Source: Lycium barbarum (taxonomy: Eukaryota > Streptophyta > Magnoliopsida > Solanales > Solanaceae). Taken from it: DNA of 64,000 nucleotides. Each line of letters starts with the position of its first letter. The first letter of the stretch is position 1. Both the position numbers and the translations under genes were made by a program. The stretch covers positions 89,058,321-89,122,320 of the forward strand of contig NC_083341.1 of NCBI RefSeq assembly GCF_019175385.1, written 5' to 3'. Below are positions 49,855 through 62,274 of the stretch, in pieces. A model generated the notes under the pieces. The model did no database searches. It had not been told where the DNA came from and saw nothing but the letters and a program-made list of their open reading frames with translations.

Positions 49855-50453
49855 TGATACAATATTGAAAACGCGGAAACAAGAAACTACGAACAATAGA
49901 ATAAAAAGATATAAGGCAGACACAAGAGATGGAATCAAAAGCAACCAAAGTTATATTTAAGCTAAGATCTCAATTGAATATCCAAAACAAGCACCTAAAC
50001 TTATAAAGTGGACCTCAAGGTAATTGTGAACAATCTCTTGCAACCCCCTTTTCCAAAACAAAGGTTCAACAAGAGATCTAGCAAAAGCCTCTCACAATCT
50101 CTCTCTAGAGAAACAATATCAATATTCATCAAAATCTCCCTAATGAAATAACCTAAGGAAGTATTTATACTAACCAAACAAAGAAGACTACTATAGCTAT
50201 TACTATAATACCCTTAATGAAATAAGGGTCTTGTTTGGTTGTCTTCTCAGGGGATGAAAGGCTTGCATTTATGGAATAGTCCCTTTGCATAAATATCCTC
50301 CTCTCCCTATTTCTTCCAAATGGAGTCTTGTACTTCCACTTTAGCACATTCTTGAGCTTCAAGCCTTCATTCCAAGCACCTTGTAAGACTCCAAAGAAGT
50401 GATCTCTAGCTCGGCTTGGCGTACATGTTCTTAATAAAGCTAGGCTTGTATCA
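49855..50453 (-). mobile_element. Small solo LTR (Copia-like?), minus strand
   Basis: 599 bp, TGATACAA...TTGTATCA terminal inverted repeats. On minus it has a TATA box (TTAGTATAAATACTT, near 50165-50180) followed by a leader-like region, as in short Copia-type LTRs. No matching 5-bp target duplication is visible (TCCAT versus ATTTA). It could instead be a TRIM; no internal domain is present. Confidence 0.55.
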
Positions 50454-50657
50454 ATTTACATACATGAATGGTTACAGTGGAAATAATGGTATAATCTGTG
50501 TGGGCTCGAGTGGAAATTGTCAATAATGATAATCTGTGTGGGCCTAAGTAGAAATGATCTTCTATGAGAGTACATGGACTTCGCGAGTCCCTCATGGGTC
50601 ATGACTTTGAGGCATTGCCCTTAGTATGTGTGTACGTGATTCGGAGAGGAGGCCTAA

Positions 50658-50659
<2 letters not shown>

Positions 50660-50693
<34 letters not shown>
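50660..50693. repeat. Poly-G run (34)
   Basis: 34 uninterrupted G in LTR M. Confidence 0.9.
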
Positions 50694-50695
<2 letters not shown>

Positions 50696-51466
50696 TAGCA
50701 TCGTATTTTATCTGTATGGAATTTCTTATCATTGTATGACACATTTCCTCATTGATTTATGGGTCATTGATTTATTTGAGTTGATCGCTTGCTTGTAAGG
50801 TACTTTCTTAGAAACTTGACAGATTCAAGGTTTAGAGACATCCACCTAGGCTGTGACTTGGAATTAATGGGATTTATTGTGATTATTGTACTATGACTCT
50901 TGCTTGAATATGCTTAGTGACTGTATTGACTGCGTATCTGCTACTTGTTGATTGCTTCCATTTATATGCTTTATCTAATCATTGTCAACCTATGATGCCT
51001 ACGAGTACTAGTGTTGTGATCATGTTACTCTTGTTGCACTCCTTTTTGGAGTGCAGAGTTGATTCAGTTTCTTGATCGAGACTTCGTGACTGATCTCGAG
51101 GATATCAACGAAGATTTTTGGGTGAGCTACCAAGTATATCGCAGCCCTGGACTTCCTCTTATATTCTCTATCTAAGTCTTGTCTCACACACAGGATTTAT
51201 TTCCAATATTTAGGGATTTGAAACTTCAATATTCAGATAATGTATTCCATATTAGAAGCTCTTGTACACGTTAAGACCAGGTTTTCGGAATTGTAAACAT
51301 CAAATTATTCTTCCGCATTTGTTATATTACTATGACTGCTATTTATTGTTTTCGATGAACTTTAAATTCCGCACTTGTATGAAAATAATCTAATGACTTA
51401 GGGGATGGTTCGCCTACTAGGGGGATAGTGTAGGTGGTATCATGATCCGCGATTTGGGTCGTGACA

Positions 51467-51783
51467 GTGCGACTTTACAACTTCATAGCTTTGTTTATAT
51501 GATTTTTAGAAGAGAATAAAAAATCACAATTTCACCTGTAAAGACTAATATTACATCAAATATCTTGAGGATTAAAAGCCCTGAAATTGATTAAAAAAAT
51601 AGAGAAAAATATAAAAGTTAGTGTTAGCACTTAATAATAAAAGTTAAAGCTTAGTCAAATATATTTGGAATTTAAGACAAAAAGATATTTCGAATATTAA
51701 AAGATTATTAAACCTGCGCCTCTCAATTGAACTTCTTATTTTTGACTTGTAGATTGATTCTTTAATATCATTTTGGTCTATCT

Positions 51784-51817
<34 letters not shown>

Positions 51818-52931
51818 TTTTATTTCAAGGGGTATGTTCTTTTCGTTATTCTTTGGTGAAAAATTACAATTAGAAAGAATGAGAAAGCGAGAGGGGAGAG
51901 GAGAGCAGTTGTTCTGTGGATAATTGAACTTGAAATGACAGAAATTGAGAGGAAAAGTAAGCACTAATGAAATACGTAGTAAAATTATGGTGTTGAATTG
52001 ATGAGAGAATTCCCTAATTTTGTATGAATAGTTGTTCCTTTTACTGCAAATAATTTGAACATGCGAGCTTTTGCTTTGATATTGTTGTGTTTACATTATA
52101 ATTATTGATTTATTGTAATGAAGTTGGGTACATTTTGGTGATTAGGCCGTGCCATTTGTTAGGAATCTAAGTATTGTGAAGAGAATGATCATTAATGTAG
52201 AAGAAGTAGCTATATGCTTTGTTCGAATCAAGCAATTTCTTAGTCTTCGTTCGCTTCTTTCTCTTTAATTAAGCAATTTCATTTTTAAATCTTGTATTCT
52301 TGCACGAATAACCATTTTTACCTTTCTTTCTCCTTATCACTATGCATTTTCCTAGATTTATTCATTACACGAATAGTTTAATCATGTTATGGGTAATGAC
52401 ATGAACTTACGGTTTCTCTTTTCTCCTACACCCCATGGAAGCAATAAGAATGTTGTTACAGATGGAATCAAGTCTTCGCAATTGTGAAGCTGAAGTAAAG
52501 TTGTAAAATAAGCTGAGTGGAGCCTATTGCAAACAGAAGAGGATGTTGTTTGTTACTTCACTACTGCACATACCTAAATTGTTCCTTAAACTCTTATATC
52601 TGAATTGTTTTTTAAACTTTTATATCTGAACTATTTTTGTATATCAATTTATATATAACTACTTAAAACTTTATGATAGAAATCTGGTGGTATGGAGATG
52701 GTGCCACTACTTAAGTATACATGACTGCTTGAAAAGCTCTAGCTTTCAGTGCAGGCTGAAATAGAAGCCTGAACCTGATAATTTTTTGCTTCAGAAAAAA
52801 GTATAGTAATGTTTATGTTTCACTTTGTTCTGTTTGAGGAGTTGTGAAAATAATTGAATTGAAAGATTGTAGTACAAAATAATAAAAATAACGTCAACAA
52901 TTTTTCAATTTTGGTTTAAATTAATAAATGT
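51467..52931. other. AT-rich DNA, no recognised gene
   Basis: Lower-copy-looking sequence to the right of the LTR cluster. Apart from the poly-C run I see no domain or RNA gene. The minus open frame at 51644-51964 exists only because the poly-C tract reads as poly-Gly. Confidence 0.5.
51785..51817. repeat. Poly-C run (33)
   Basis: 33 uninterrupted C, about 1.1 kb from the 34-G run. Confidence 0.9.
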
Positions 52932-52933
52932 TA

Positions 52934-53147
52934 CTCCCCCGTCTCAATTTAAGTGTCTTACTTTTTTTTTTTTGTCCCAAAAAGAGTGTCTCTTTCTATA
53001 TTTAGTAAGTTTTGACAAATTTTAGACCACAAAATTTAAATGACTACACACATCTTTAATTTAAGACCATAAGATTAAAAAAATTCTCTTTATTTCTGAA
53101 ACTCTATGCCTAGTCAAAATAAGACACTTAAAATGGTACGGAGGAAG
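52934..53147. mobile_element. Stowaway-like MITE
   Basis: 214 bp. The left end CTCCCCCGTCTCAATTTAAG and the right end (reverse complement CTTCCTCCGTACCATTTTAAG) form inverted repeats near the CTCCCTCCGT Stowaway consensus. TA precedes the left end; the expected TA after the right end reads CA. No coding capacity, as expected for a MITE. Confidence 0.75.
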
Positions 53148-54283
53148 CATGTGTTAATTAATGAAATTTAATGCCTAAGGATATAATCACTAAGAAATTC
53201 AGTAGAGGACTAAAATGTGGAGTCTCACACACACATATTACTACTATATATAAGGGAGGATCTCAAAATTTTGTAGTCCTCACATAATTTATTTTTTTTA
53301 ATCCATTTTATCCCTAATTGAAGTTTTAATTATCTTGTAAATTCTCACCCAATTTGGTAAATAGTAAGGACTTTTTTATATGCTATTAAAAATGATGATG
53401 TCATGGAAAGCTCATAGTGGCCCACAAACAAGACTCATACATATTTGAGCCTTTCTTTTAAGTGTAAATATAGGCTTAATTATTGAATTAAAATATTATT
53501 CTTATAATATTATTTTATTATTTACTATCATTTATCATTTGCTATTTTAAATTCTTATTTGTTTGATGAACCATAAATTTTATTTTGTTTTATTTTCTCC
53601 TATAATTTGTGTTGTACGTGCTTGCAAACATAAGTAATTAACAAAGATTTCACTTAAGATAGAATTAAGTTTAAAATTAAAAGAATGAACACAAATAACT
53701 TATATCATTGTTAAATATTTTTTAAATGTATCAAAAATGTAAAGTATATTCCTTCCATCTCAATCAAAAAGTGAACCAGAAGTACGGTTTAATTAATCTA
53801 ATTTTACTTGAGCACACTTTTAACATAAAATTTACCTAATAATTGACTATATTAAAAGAGGAACTATAAAGCATATTTTCATATATATTCTGAAAAGTTG
53901 AAGGAAAAAAAACTGTAGTTAAAGAAAATATAATTTGATCGCCAAATAGTAATAATACTAAACAATTGCAAAAAGTATATTTTAACTTTTTTATTATTAA
54001 AATATTTTGCAAAATACAACATAGGAAATATTTTATATAATTTAGGATAAAATAGTTAAGTCCAACATAAAAAGGTTATTACAATGTAGATTCTATAAAA
54101 AGGTTCATTAAATTAAGAAAAAGGAAAAATGGTTATTTTTTAACATGCATATTTTGGAAGGAAAAAGAAAGCTTAAAATAAGAATAAATTAATTTCATTG
54201 ACTTTTTAGCATTTTTGATATGGTTTAATTTGAAACAACATCTACAAAAGTATCTTGCAATACCAAGGCTTTTAATTATTTAT
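53148..54283. other. AT-rich DNA, nothing recognised
   Basis: Very AT-rich. A TIR-like scrap (CCTTCCATCTCAATCAAAAAG) near 53753 may be a MITE relic. Confidence 0.4.
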
Positions 54284-54292
54284 TTTTATTTT

Positions 54293-55644
54293 GAGAAAAT
54301 ATTCAAATGCCCCCTCAATGTATACTCGGATTAATTATGACGCACTCAACCTTTGCGGGCGACCTATTACCTCTGACCTTATTTTTTCTGTATTTTTGTA
54401 CCCTTTTTCGGCTGATGTAGCACAAAAAAAAATTAGATGACCAGTTGCACACTCTCCGCCACATCGGCACCACGTCAGGGCCACGTTGCACTTTCTACTT
54501 TTAAATTTTATATTATTTTCCTTTCTTTTTTTCATTTTATTTTTCTTTTATTAATTATATTTACACTAATTAACCTCTAATTAACCATTAAACCTTCCAT
54601 TAATTTTATCTTCTTCTTCTTCTTCTTCATTTCAAGAAATCAATCAACCTATTTTCTACCTCCATTAACACACACACACACACATTCAATTTCATCATAA
54701 ATCATAAATATCTTTTCAAGAAATCAACAAACCCATATTCTTCCCCCATTAACACATACATTCAATTTCATCATCAATCATACATATCTTTTCAAGAAAT
54801 TAACCAACTCATTTTCTTTCTCCATTAACACACACATTCAACCCATTTTCTTCCTCCATTAGCACACACACATTCAATTTCATCATCAATCACACATATC
54901 TTTTCAAGAAATCAACCAACTCGTTTTCTTCCTCCATTAACACACACACATTGAACCCATTTTCTTCCTCTATTAATACACATACATTTAATTTCATCAT
55001 CAATCATACATTTCTTTTCAAGAAATCAACCTATTTGCGTTCAAGAATTTCTCTTCCATGGGGCTGCTTCTTCTTTTTTCTTAAAAAACACCAACGTCCG
55101 TCGACGGTGGTGGGGCAGTGACTGCTCGTCGGTGGTGGTGGTGGCGCGGGAGGGAGAGAAAGAGATGAAGGAAGGGGGGAGGGGTTATTGGTGCAGTGGT
55201 GCAAGCAGTGGAGAGAATGAGATAAAGAAAGGGGGGTCGATGGGGCAATGGCCGCTCGCCGGAAATGAAGTCCGCCGGCGGCGGCTCTTGATGAAAGAAG
55301 AGAGGGAGGGAGTAAAAAGTAAAAAATGAGATAGAAAAAAAAAGGAAAAATTAATTAAAAATACATATATTTATGAAAAGATATATTAAAAATAAAATTT
55401 TAATACTTGTTTAATAAAATTTAGAAAGTTCCAATGTGGCACTGACGTGGCGCCGATGTAGCGGAGAGTGTACAAGACTCTCCCTTGTGCAACTGGTCAT
55501 CTAATTTTTTTTGTGTCACGTCAGCCGAAAAAGGGTACAAAAATACAGAAAAAATAAGGCCAGGGGGTAATAGGTCGCCCCCAAAGGTTGGGTGCATTAT
55601 AATTAATCCGAGTATACGTTGAGGGGGAATTTGACTATTTTCTC
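54293..55644. mobile_element. Non-autonomous long-TIR Mutator-like element
   Basis: Inverted termini of about 200 bp: left GAGAAAATATTCAAATGCCC... (54293-54505), right ending ...TTTGACTATTTTCTC at 55644. The right arm carries a roughly 16-bp insertion (ACAAGACTCTCCCTTG). Adjacent 9-mers are TTTTATTTT and TTTTATTTA, a near-match of the 9-bp length typical for Mutator. The interior holds AC-rich tandem repeats (54660-55035) and a GC-richer 250-bp segment (55050-55330), with no transposase. The TIRs differ from those of the MULE at 56087. Confidence 0.75.
54660..55035. repeat. Tandem array (CATTAACACACAC...CTTTTCAAGAAATCAACCAA)
   Basis: Four to five degenerate units mixing a roughly 77-bp form with shorter ones. 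Each has ACACAC, CATTCAATTTCATCATCAAT and CTTTTCAAGAAAT. Confidence 0.85.
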
Positions 55645-56086
55645 TTTTATTTATAAGTTAACTTTATTGATTTCATCATACAACAATATTGTAGCATTAA
55701 ATATTTTAACATTAATTAAATACTATAATATCTTTTTACAAAGAAATTTAAGTTAGCTAATATGGGTTCAATTCAAAGAAATAAATGAAATTAATTTGAC
55801 ATATGAAAAGCTCAATTTGGATCACATTTGTTTGATTTTTATTTTTAAAAAGTCTAAATAAATGAAGAAAAATATTTTTCTTTAACTTTCAGATACCTTT
55901 TTGTACTTTAATATTTTAAAATTCTTTAGAAAAAATGTCAAACTGATATTACAAAATAAAGAAGTAAGAGTAGAAAAAAATAAAAAATATCTACAAATTT
56001 AATTTTTGACCTCGATTTGGGTCTAAGCTTAGCACAGGAAAAATGACACTAGTATATATATATATAGAGTTACGAGTAAATAATAA

Positions 56087-56262
56087 GGGAAAATGGCATT
56101 TTTCGTCCATGTGTTATTGCCTAATGGCAATTTTGGTCCCTATGATATTTGACTCTGCGCATTTAACCTTGAATTAACTAAAGTGGGCGATTTTAGTCTA
56201 AAAACTGACCGAGGTACAGTGCAAACAGACCGTCTATTACTGCAAAGGGCAGTTCTAGAATT
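56087..56262 (+). repeat. Left TIR of MULE
   Basis: Pairs with the right TIR with scattered substitutions and a few single-base or two-base indels. Confidence 0.9.
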
Positions 56263-57300
56263 ACAGCAACAATACTTGATAAAAACCTAATTACACCAAA
56301 TTTTAGAAGTTTTTCCACCGCATCCTTGCCTCGAAATCATATGCAACCCTCCTCTCTTCTTCCATTGATGCAGAGTAATGGTTTTATCCATGGATCATTG
56401 AGTAACTTTGTAGTTTTTGGATGATTACAACTTCTGTTTTCAGTTGTGTTTCCTCTTACGTGGGAACAAAATTCAGAAACTCATCCTAGGGCACAGAAGC
56501 TACTCACTGCACCTGTTGAAAAAAAAATATATTACAATGGAATTGCGCCATAAAAGTGGGCTAAAATTGACACCAACATGTGAGTACTCCATTGAGTTAA
56601 TAAGACTATAACCCTGATATTGATTGATGAACGAAAAGATTAAATCTTTGATGATGTGGCAATCAAGGCATAAATACAGACTTACTATATAAATATCCAT
56701 TATAGCTTTTCAGAAAGTCATGTGTATGTGTGTATATTAATATACATGTATTGCTATTACTTAATCTACACACTATTAAAGATATTTTAGTCTTCAGTAC
56801 TAGAGTGATACAAAAACAATCTCAGGAAACTGAAACGAAAAGCAAAACTACAAACCAGCACGCAGATGCACCACACTAGTATTAGTCTTCAGTCATAGTC
56901 ATATTCAAACTATAAACGAAGATGTTTATATCCATACTCAGAATTCGTATGATTACTTACAATTTTTGTATTGGTGCTATATATTAGAATGACACAATTA
57001 AATATTTATTTTCCCTCACAATAAATAAAAGTGAAAATCTTAATGTAAACATAATTAAATTGGAAAGTAATCACAAAAAATCATACAAGACAGGTAAACA
57101 ACACCCCTTCTTTAAGAACTTAAGTTGCATAATGGCTTCATAATTCAAATTCAATTATATTCTAAACTCACAAGACTGGTTACTTTTTTTTGTTTGTTGA
57201 ATTTGTATGCTTTATTCACAATTTTTGTGTTGGTGATATTTATTATACTGACATAAAGATCATACTTTTTCTTTTTCTCACAACAGAAGAAGATCCAGAA

Positions 57301-60300
57301 ATGTACACCCTTAATTTGAATTATAAAGGTCGGTGGGTGTTTGGGCCGGAGATGAACTATGTTAGTGGACAAATAGCCTACTATGATTACTGTAAGGGAG
57401 GTGAAAATTCTATCATTCAACTGAGACAATGCATAAAAAAGTTGAAAGTCAATGATAGAAAAGTGAAATTTTGGTTTAAGTTTGGGTCTCATTTTGAAAC
57501 AAGCATAAGACTTTTATCAACTGATATAGATATATATAATCTTATCTACAAAATACCTAACAATAGAGAGGTGGATATATTTGTTGAGCACACAAATGAA
57601 GACCAATGGACCTATGATGTGGTTAATATTAAGGGTGCTCAGCTTCAGAGTGAAGAAGGCTTGGTAGATGTGGACGTAATAGAGGAAAGTGATGCCACAA
57701 GTGAAGAATGTGAGTCATTCCATGACTCTGATTATTCCTTGGACGAAGATGACATGATTTTCGATAAAGTCACTGACTCTACTGCAGAGTGGATTGGAGT
57801 TGATGGGAGAACCAGAGATAACCAATTTAAAGGAAAAACTATTGAGTTTGGAGTTGCCCCCGACATGGCTAAGATTCCTAGTGACACTTAAGAAGATGAT
57901 TATGCTACATCAGATGATGAACTAATAAGTTTGCATGGAGATTCAGATGATGAAAATTCACAAAAATCCATTGTTTTTAATGCAAGAAGAGATCTGGAGG
58001 ATTCAAAATTTGAGTTTGTGCTTAATATGATTTTTAGTAATACTAAGGAGTTCAAATAGGCAGTTGAAATGCATGCTGTGATGAAGAAAAGAGACATCAA
58101 GTTTAAGAAGAATGAAAGCAGGAGGGTGAGGGCAGTTTGTAAAGCATCAAGCTGCAAATGGTTCTTACACGCATCAAAGGCTAATGAAGATGAACCTTTC
58201 AAGATCAAGACAATAGGTCCTGATCATTCATGTGGTAATCAAAGAGAAAACAAAACTATTGACTCAGGTTTTTTGGCTAAGAAGTATGTAGAAGAGTTTA
58301 GAATTAATCCAAGTTGGGGTGTGAAAGAATTTCAAGCTCATGTGATGAGGAATCATAGTTGCACACTCAGTAGGCATCAATCTTATAGGGGAAAAAGGAA
58401 GGCATTAAATCTTATTACAGGGACTAAAGAAGAGCAATTTGATATGTTATGGGACTACCGTGCAGAGCTACGGAAGAGTAACCTACGCCACTACATGCAT
58501 TTTGAAGTTGGATGATAATCTAATAACAATGGTCAAAAATAGAAAAAAGGTTTTTAAGACTCTATGTGTGCTTTGCAGCTTGCAAACATGGATTCTTAGC
58601 TGGATGTTGACCTATAATAGGGGTTGATCGATGCCATTTGAAAGGGTACCAAAAGGGAGGGCAACTATTGACTGCAGTAGGCATTGATGCAAACAACATC
58701 ATGTATCCTATTGCATTTGCAATAGTGAAAGGTGAAATGAAGGAAACATGGAGTAGGTTTCTTACACTTCTTGATGAGGACCTCGGAATCTCACAAAACT
58801 CTTTTGCTTGGACTTTCATTTCTGATAAAAAAAAAGGTTTAATTCCAGCATTTAATAAGACAATTTCGGATGTTGTACATAGGTTTTGCGTGAGGCATCT
58901 GCACGAAAATTTCAAAACAGAAGGTTTTGGAGGACAAGCATTGAAAGATGTCCTATGGAAAGCTGCTAGGGCAACTATAGAACCTGAATTTTCCAAGCAT
59001 ATGGAGGAAATGTCACAAATAGATATAGAAGCACCTAAATGGTTCATCAATAAGCCTCCCATTCACTTGTCAAGAGATTTTTTCTCTTCTTTCACAAAGT
59101 GTGATATGTTATTGAACAATATGTGCGAATCATTCAATAGTGTACTTCTTCATGCTAGAGACCAACAGATTCTGACGATGCTTGAATCAATTATGATATA
59201 TATGATGTCAAGACTTCAGAAGAACAGAGATAGCATGATGAAGCATTGCCATACAATCTGTCCATGAATCTTATTGAAGCTAGAGCAAAATAAGGATAAG
59301 GCTACTGAATGTATCGCCACTAAATCTGATCAGTTTCACTACCAAATTGAGGACATTTATCTTAGATTGTTCTCTGTTGATCTAAAGCAGAAAACATGTT
59401 CATGTAGGAGATGGGATCTAACAGGGATACCTTGTGCACATGCTATTGCAGCTATATGGGTTAAGAAGGACGAACCTAAAATGTATGTTCATGAATGCTA
59501 CACAGTTGAGCAATAAATGAGGAGTTATTCTCCATCAATTTTGCTAATTAATAGCTCCGAGCAATGGCCTAAAACAAGGGCAGAACGACCATTGCCACCC
59601 ATATATAAATCTCAGCCAGGTAGACCTAAAAAATCGAGAAAGAGAGGAAATGATGAGACAACTCAAAAAGAATCAGATCCTAGAAAGGGTACCCCTTTAA
59701 AAGCATCAAGAAAGGGCAGAAAAAAGAGATGTAGATCATGTGGGAAAACAGGGCATAATAGTAGAAAATGCCCTATTCGTATGAAAATCAACCAATATGA
59801 AGTTCAACAACAACAAGTTCATCAGGAAGTCAGAAAAGAAGGCCCTTCTATACCTAGTAATGCAACAGAAGTAAGTTGTCAAAATAACTTGGTTCTGTTT
59901 AATCTGCAAAACAAGAGTAACAGTAAGTACTCTTGGTATGTACAACTATTCCCTTAAACATATGTATCGTTATTCCATTAAACAGTTTCCAATAATAAAA
60001 ATGTGGTTTCGTGGTAGGTTTTAAACATTCTTACTGAGAGCATGGTGTCGGTGCAATCCAATTCCTCATTTGTGGCCAAACAAATTGTAATTACCTTTCT
60101 TTTTGTCTACTCATGGTGTATGTATCAAACCTTACTAGCTAGCTTATTTTCTTCTATGTGTTGTAGACCAGTCAACTTAACCAGCCAAGGGCACAACCTC
60201 AACAACCACTGAGGAGTTCTGCATTCATTTTAGAGGAAGTTGGTGAGCATTCTGGAGAAGGTACAAGGCCACACTTCATCCAGAGAATGGGAAAACAATA

Positions 60301-60391
60301 CGTCCCACTGTCAAGTTTACAAGAAGCGCTTTCTCAAAATAGAAAGAGAGAGGGAAGTGGAGCACATGCTAAGAAGAAAGCTATTTCTTAA
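57301..60391 (+). pseudogene. MURA-type MULE transposase, decayed, two exons
   Basis: Order: N-terminal PB1-like domain common in plant MULE proteins (MNYVSGQIAYYDYCKGG), acidic linker, MuDR DNA-binding domain (KKNESRRVRAVCKASSCKWF...), DDE transposase core (D at 58626, D at 58824, E at 59127 within MCESFNSVLL), SWIM zinc finger (CSCRRWDLTGIPCAHAIAA, about 59394-59460), basic linker, CCHC knuckle (CRSCGKTGHNSRKCP, about 59730-59772), then a probable intron 59871-60166 (GTAAGT...TTGTAG, phase 0) and a last exon ending at 60391. In-frame stops at 57889, 58057, 58608, 59265 and 59514, and frameshifts between 58480 and 58550. Start at ATG 57301 is provisional; the open frame extends upstream without family support. 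Confidence 0.92.
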
Positions 60392-61306
60392 GTAAAAGTC
60401 GATAAATCTAATGACAATGTGCATGAGTTCAGATTTATTTATTTCTTGATGACTTTGAAGTTATTCATGCTTTGGTGACACGCAAATGTTTTTTTCTCTT
60501 TTAAAACCACATGCAACTTAAATAATTTCCTTCGATTCTTGATTTTAGCTTTTTGCATTTGACTATAGTAGATCACACGTACCAGCCCACAGCTTTTTAC
60601 AACAAAAAGATGGCTATGTTTCTTAGCACTTTTGGAATCTGGAAGACGCAAATAAATTGAAAAGTACTTCGCAGTATGCAGGTGTTATGTTAAACATCTT
60701 GTCGTTAACTTAGAGAAAAGGTGTTAGAGGTAACAAGCAAGTAACTGACTAACCAATACTGCGGTGATTCTAAAATTTAACCTACATATTTCTGGAATTG
60801 ATTCTAACATGGACACGACTGTTAAATTCACCTAGTTATTTTTTAACTCCTCCAGTTCTACTATGATTAGAACTTGCCTCATCCATTCAACCAAAAGTCG
60901 CCAAAATGTTCTTAAATAACAATGTAAATTTAATAGCTCAACCATAGCCTCTCCATTTCTCTTTTGAAAAAAACAGCAAAAAGCCACAAAGAACTTTGCT
61001 TGGACAATGAAGAAAATGTAATATGCAAGCAACAACTGTTTTAAAAGACCGAAGGTGACATCCAAGCACAGTATCAATATGTAACTACTAGCCATGGGAG
61101 ATAAACACATGTGAAAAAACAGATAAAATTCATATTGAAACCACCATAGAAGGAAACAGAAAATGATGATGAAGATATAAAAAAATAATCCACAAACAAA
61201 TGCCATCAACAGTAGTTATCCATTAAAAGTAATGGAAAACAACAACAACAACAACAACAAAAACAATAACACATTAATCTAGAAAACATGAGGTGAGAAT
61301 ACTTAC
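60392..61306. other. MULE interior, no recognised coding exon
   Basis: AT-rich. If the captured host fragment continued beyond its second exon it would lie here on minus, but I could not find the next expected exon. The hydrophobic minus open frame 60832-61209 looks like chance in AT-rich DNA. Confidence 0.4.
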
Positions 61307-62262
61307 TGTTTCTCCTGACTCGAGCACATCAGCAACTCGCCTCCTCATCTTTCTTAGTTGTTTTGATGTAATGTCTTGAATCACATCTTCATTTGATATT
61401 TTGATAGCATTCTTCCTAATGCATCAAAATAGCCTTATTCTCTCTGTATTCAGATTAAAAGGCTCTATTGCAATCTCATCATCAATGAATGTTTCATTTT
61501 CCTGCAACTAGTGACATTCCATTCATATCCATTATTTACACCAGAAAGAAATATAAACAGCCAAGAAATACAAAGTTCAAAGCAATTAGAATATGCAAAA
61601 TTTGAAATCAATGATAATCAAAAGTGCTTTAGTCTGTCTTATAAGTAGAACCAAAAAACAAATAACAATATGATTCCACGAATTTAATGTGACTGCCACG
61701 AAAGTTCACCATTTTGTTTCCTTGGTCTTTGTTTCTAGAGTATAAAGAGTTGAAATATAAAATTCTATAGGTATGTACTAGTGGACACCATTTTGCTTAT
61801 GTTACAACTTAGGAAACATAATTAACAATCAAGATTAATATGATTTTCAACTGTACAAATCTGTAAGCTCTTTTGTGAAAAAGTTACCCATATCTAAGCT
61901 GCTCTAGCTACAAATGCAGCACAAATCATGCCAAGCCCCAAAATGTTTATATTTATCCTAATATCACTTTCTTATCAAGAGATATGAACTAAAATGAGAC
62001 CTACAAAAAACTAATCACAAGCAAACAACTATAAAATATATTGGACGGAACTAACCTCATATTCCACTTCTGCCTGTGATATGTCAGCTACTTCACCTTC
62101 ATTTTCTTCATCAAGGAGCTCCGCTATTATTTGATTCCGCCGTACCGAACGCTCTTTGGTTGCGAGCCGAGGATCTCTCCACTCACTAGGCTTATCTTCA
62201 TGTCCGTCAATTGTGTTATCGCGCTGCTTTACCTTCTTACCCTTTGGAAATCTTACATGCTT
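61307..62262 (-). pseudogene. Captured fragment of a LIN1/CD2BP2-like (U5 snRNP GYF protein) gene
   Basis: Two minus-strand exons with good splice signals. Exon a, 62262-62056: after an acceptor CAG, starts KHVRFPKGKKVKQRD, then DPRLATKERSVRRNQIIAEL and EVADISQAEVEYE, before donor GTTAGT. Exon b, 61501-61307: ENETFIDDEIAIEPFNL, a frameshift (GYFDA is still encoded in another frame), then SKQLRKMRRRVADVLESGET before GTAAGT. Those motifs in that order are what I recall of plant CD2BP2/LIN1 proteins (RFPKGKKVK, KER..RR.QI.AEL, DNE.F.DDGI.IEPFNL, EEGYFDA, LEPGETV). The GYF domain itself is not present. It lies wholly between the MULE TIRs and opposite to the transposase, so it was probably acquired from genomic DNA with its intron. 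Known family from memory; capture is inference. Confidence 0.62.
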
Positions 62263-62274
62263 CTGCCAGTAGGT

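Larger units (their letters stand above)
49105..51466 (+). mobile_element. LTR 'M' fragment, ends GGGTCGTGACA
   Basis: Sequence related to LTR L and LTR I (TATGTGGGCTCGTCGCCAT, GTACATGGACTTCGCG), ending TTTGGGTCGTGACA at 51466. The start is not visible. It is interrupted by a small minus-strand LTR at 49855-50453 and contains the 34-G run. Confidence 0.5.

Noticed and set aside
51644..51964. Minus open frame with a poly-Gly run
   Set aside because: Produced by the 33-C homopolymer; no domain and no support from neighbours.
54660..55035. Regular repeats resembling a CRISPR array
   Set aside because: Units are contiguous and degenerate without unique spacers, in plant DNA within a transposon.
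60832..61209. Hydrophobic minus frame that could suggest a membrane protein
   Set aside because: AT-rich stretch inside the MULE with no recognisable family; Phe/Ile/Leu content follows from base composition.
62131..62270. Plus frame across the captured exon
   Set aside because: It is the antisense of the better-supported minus exon 62056-62262.
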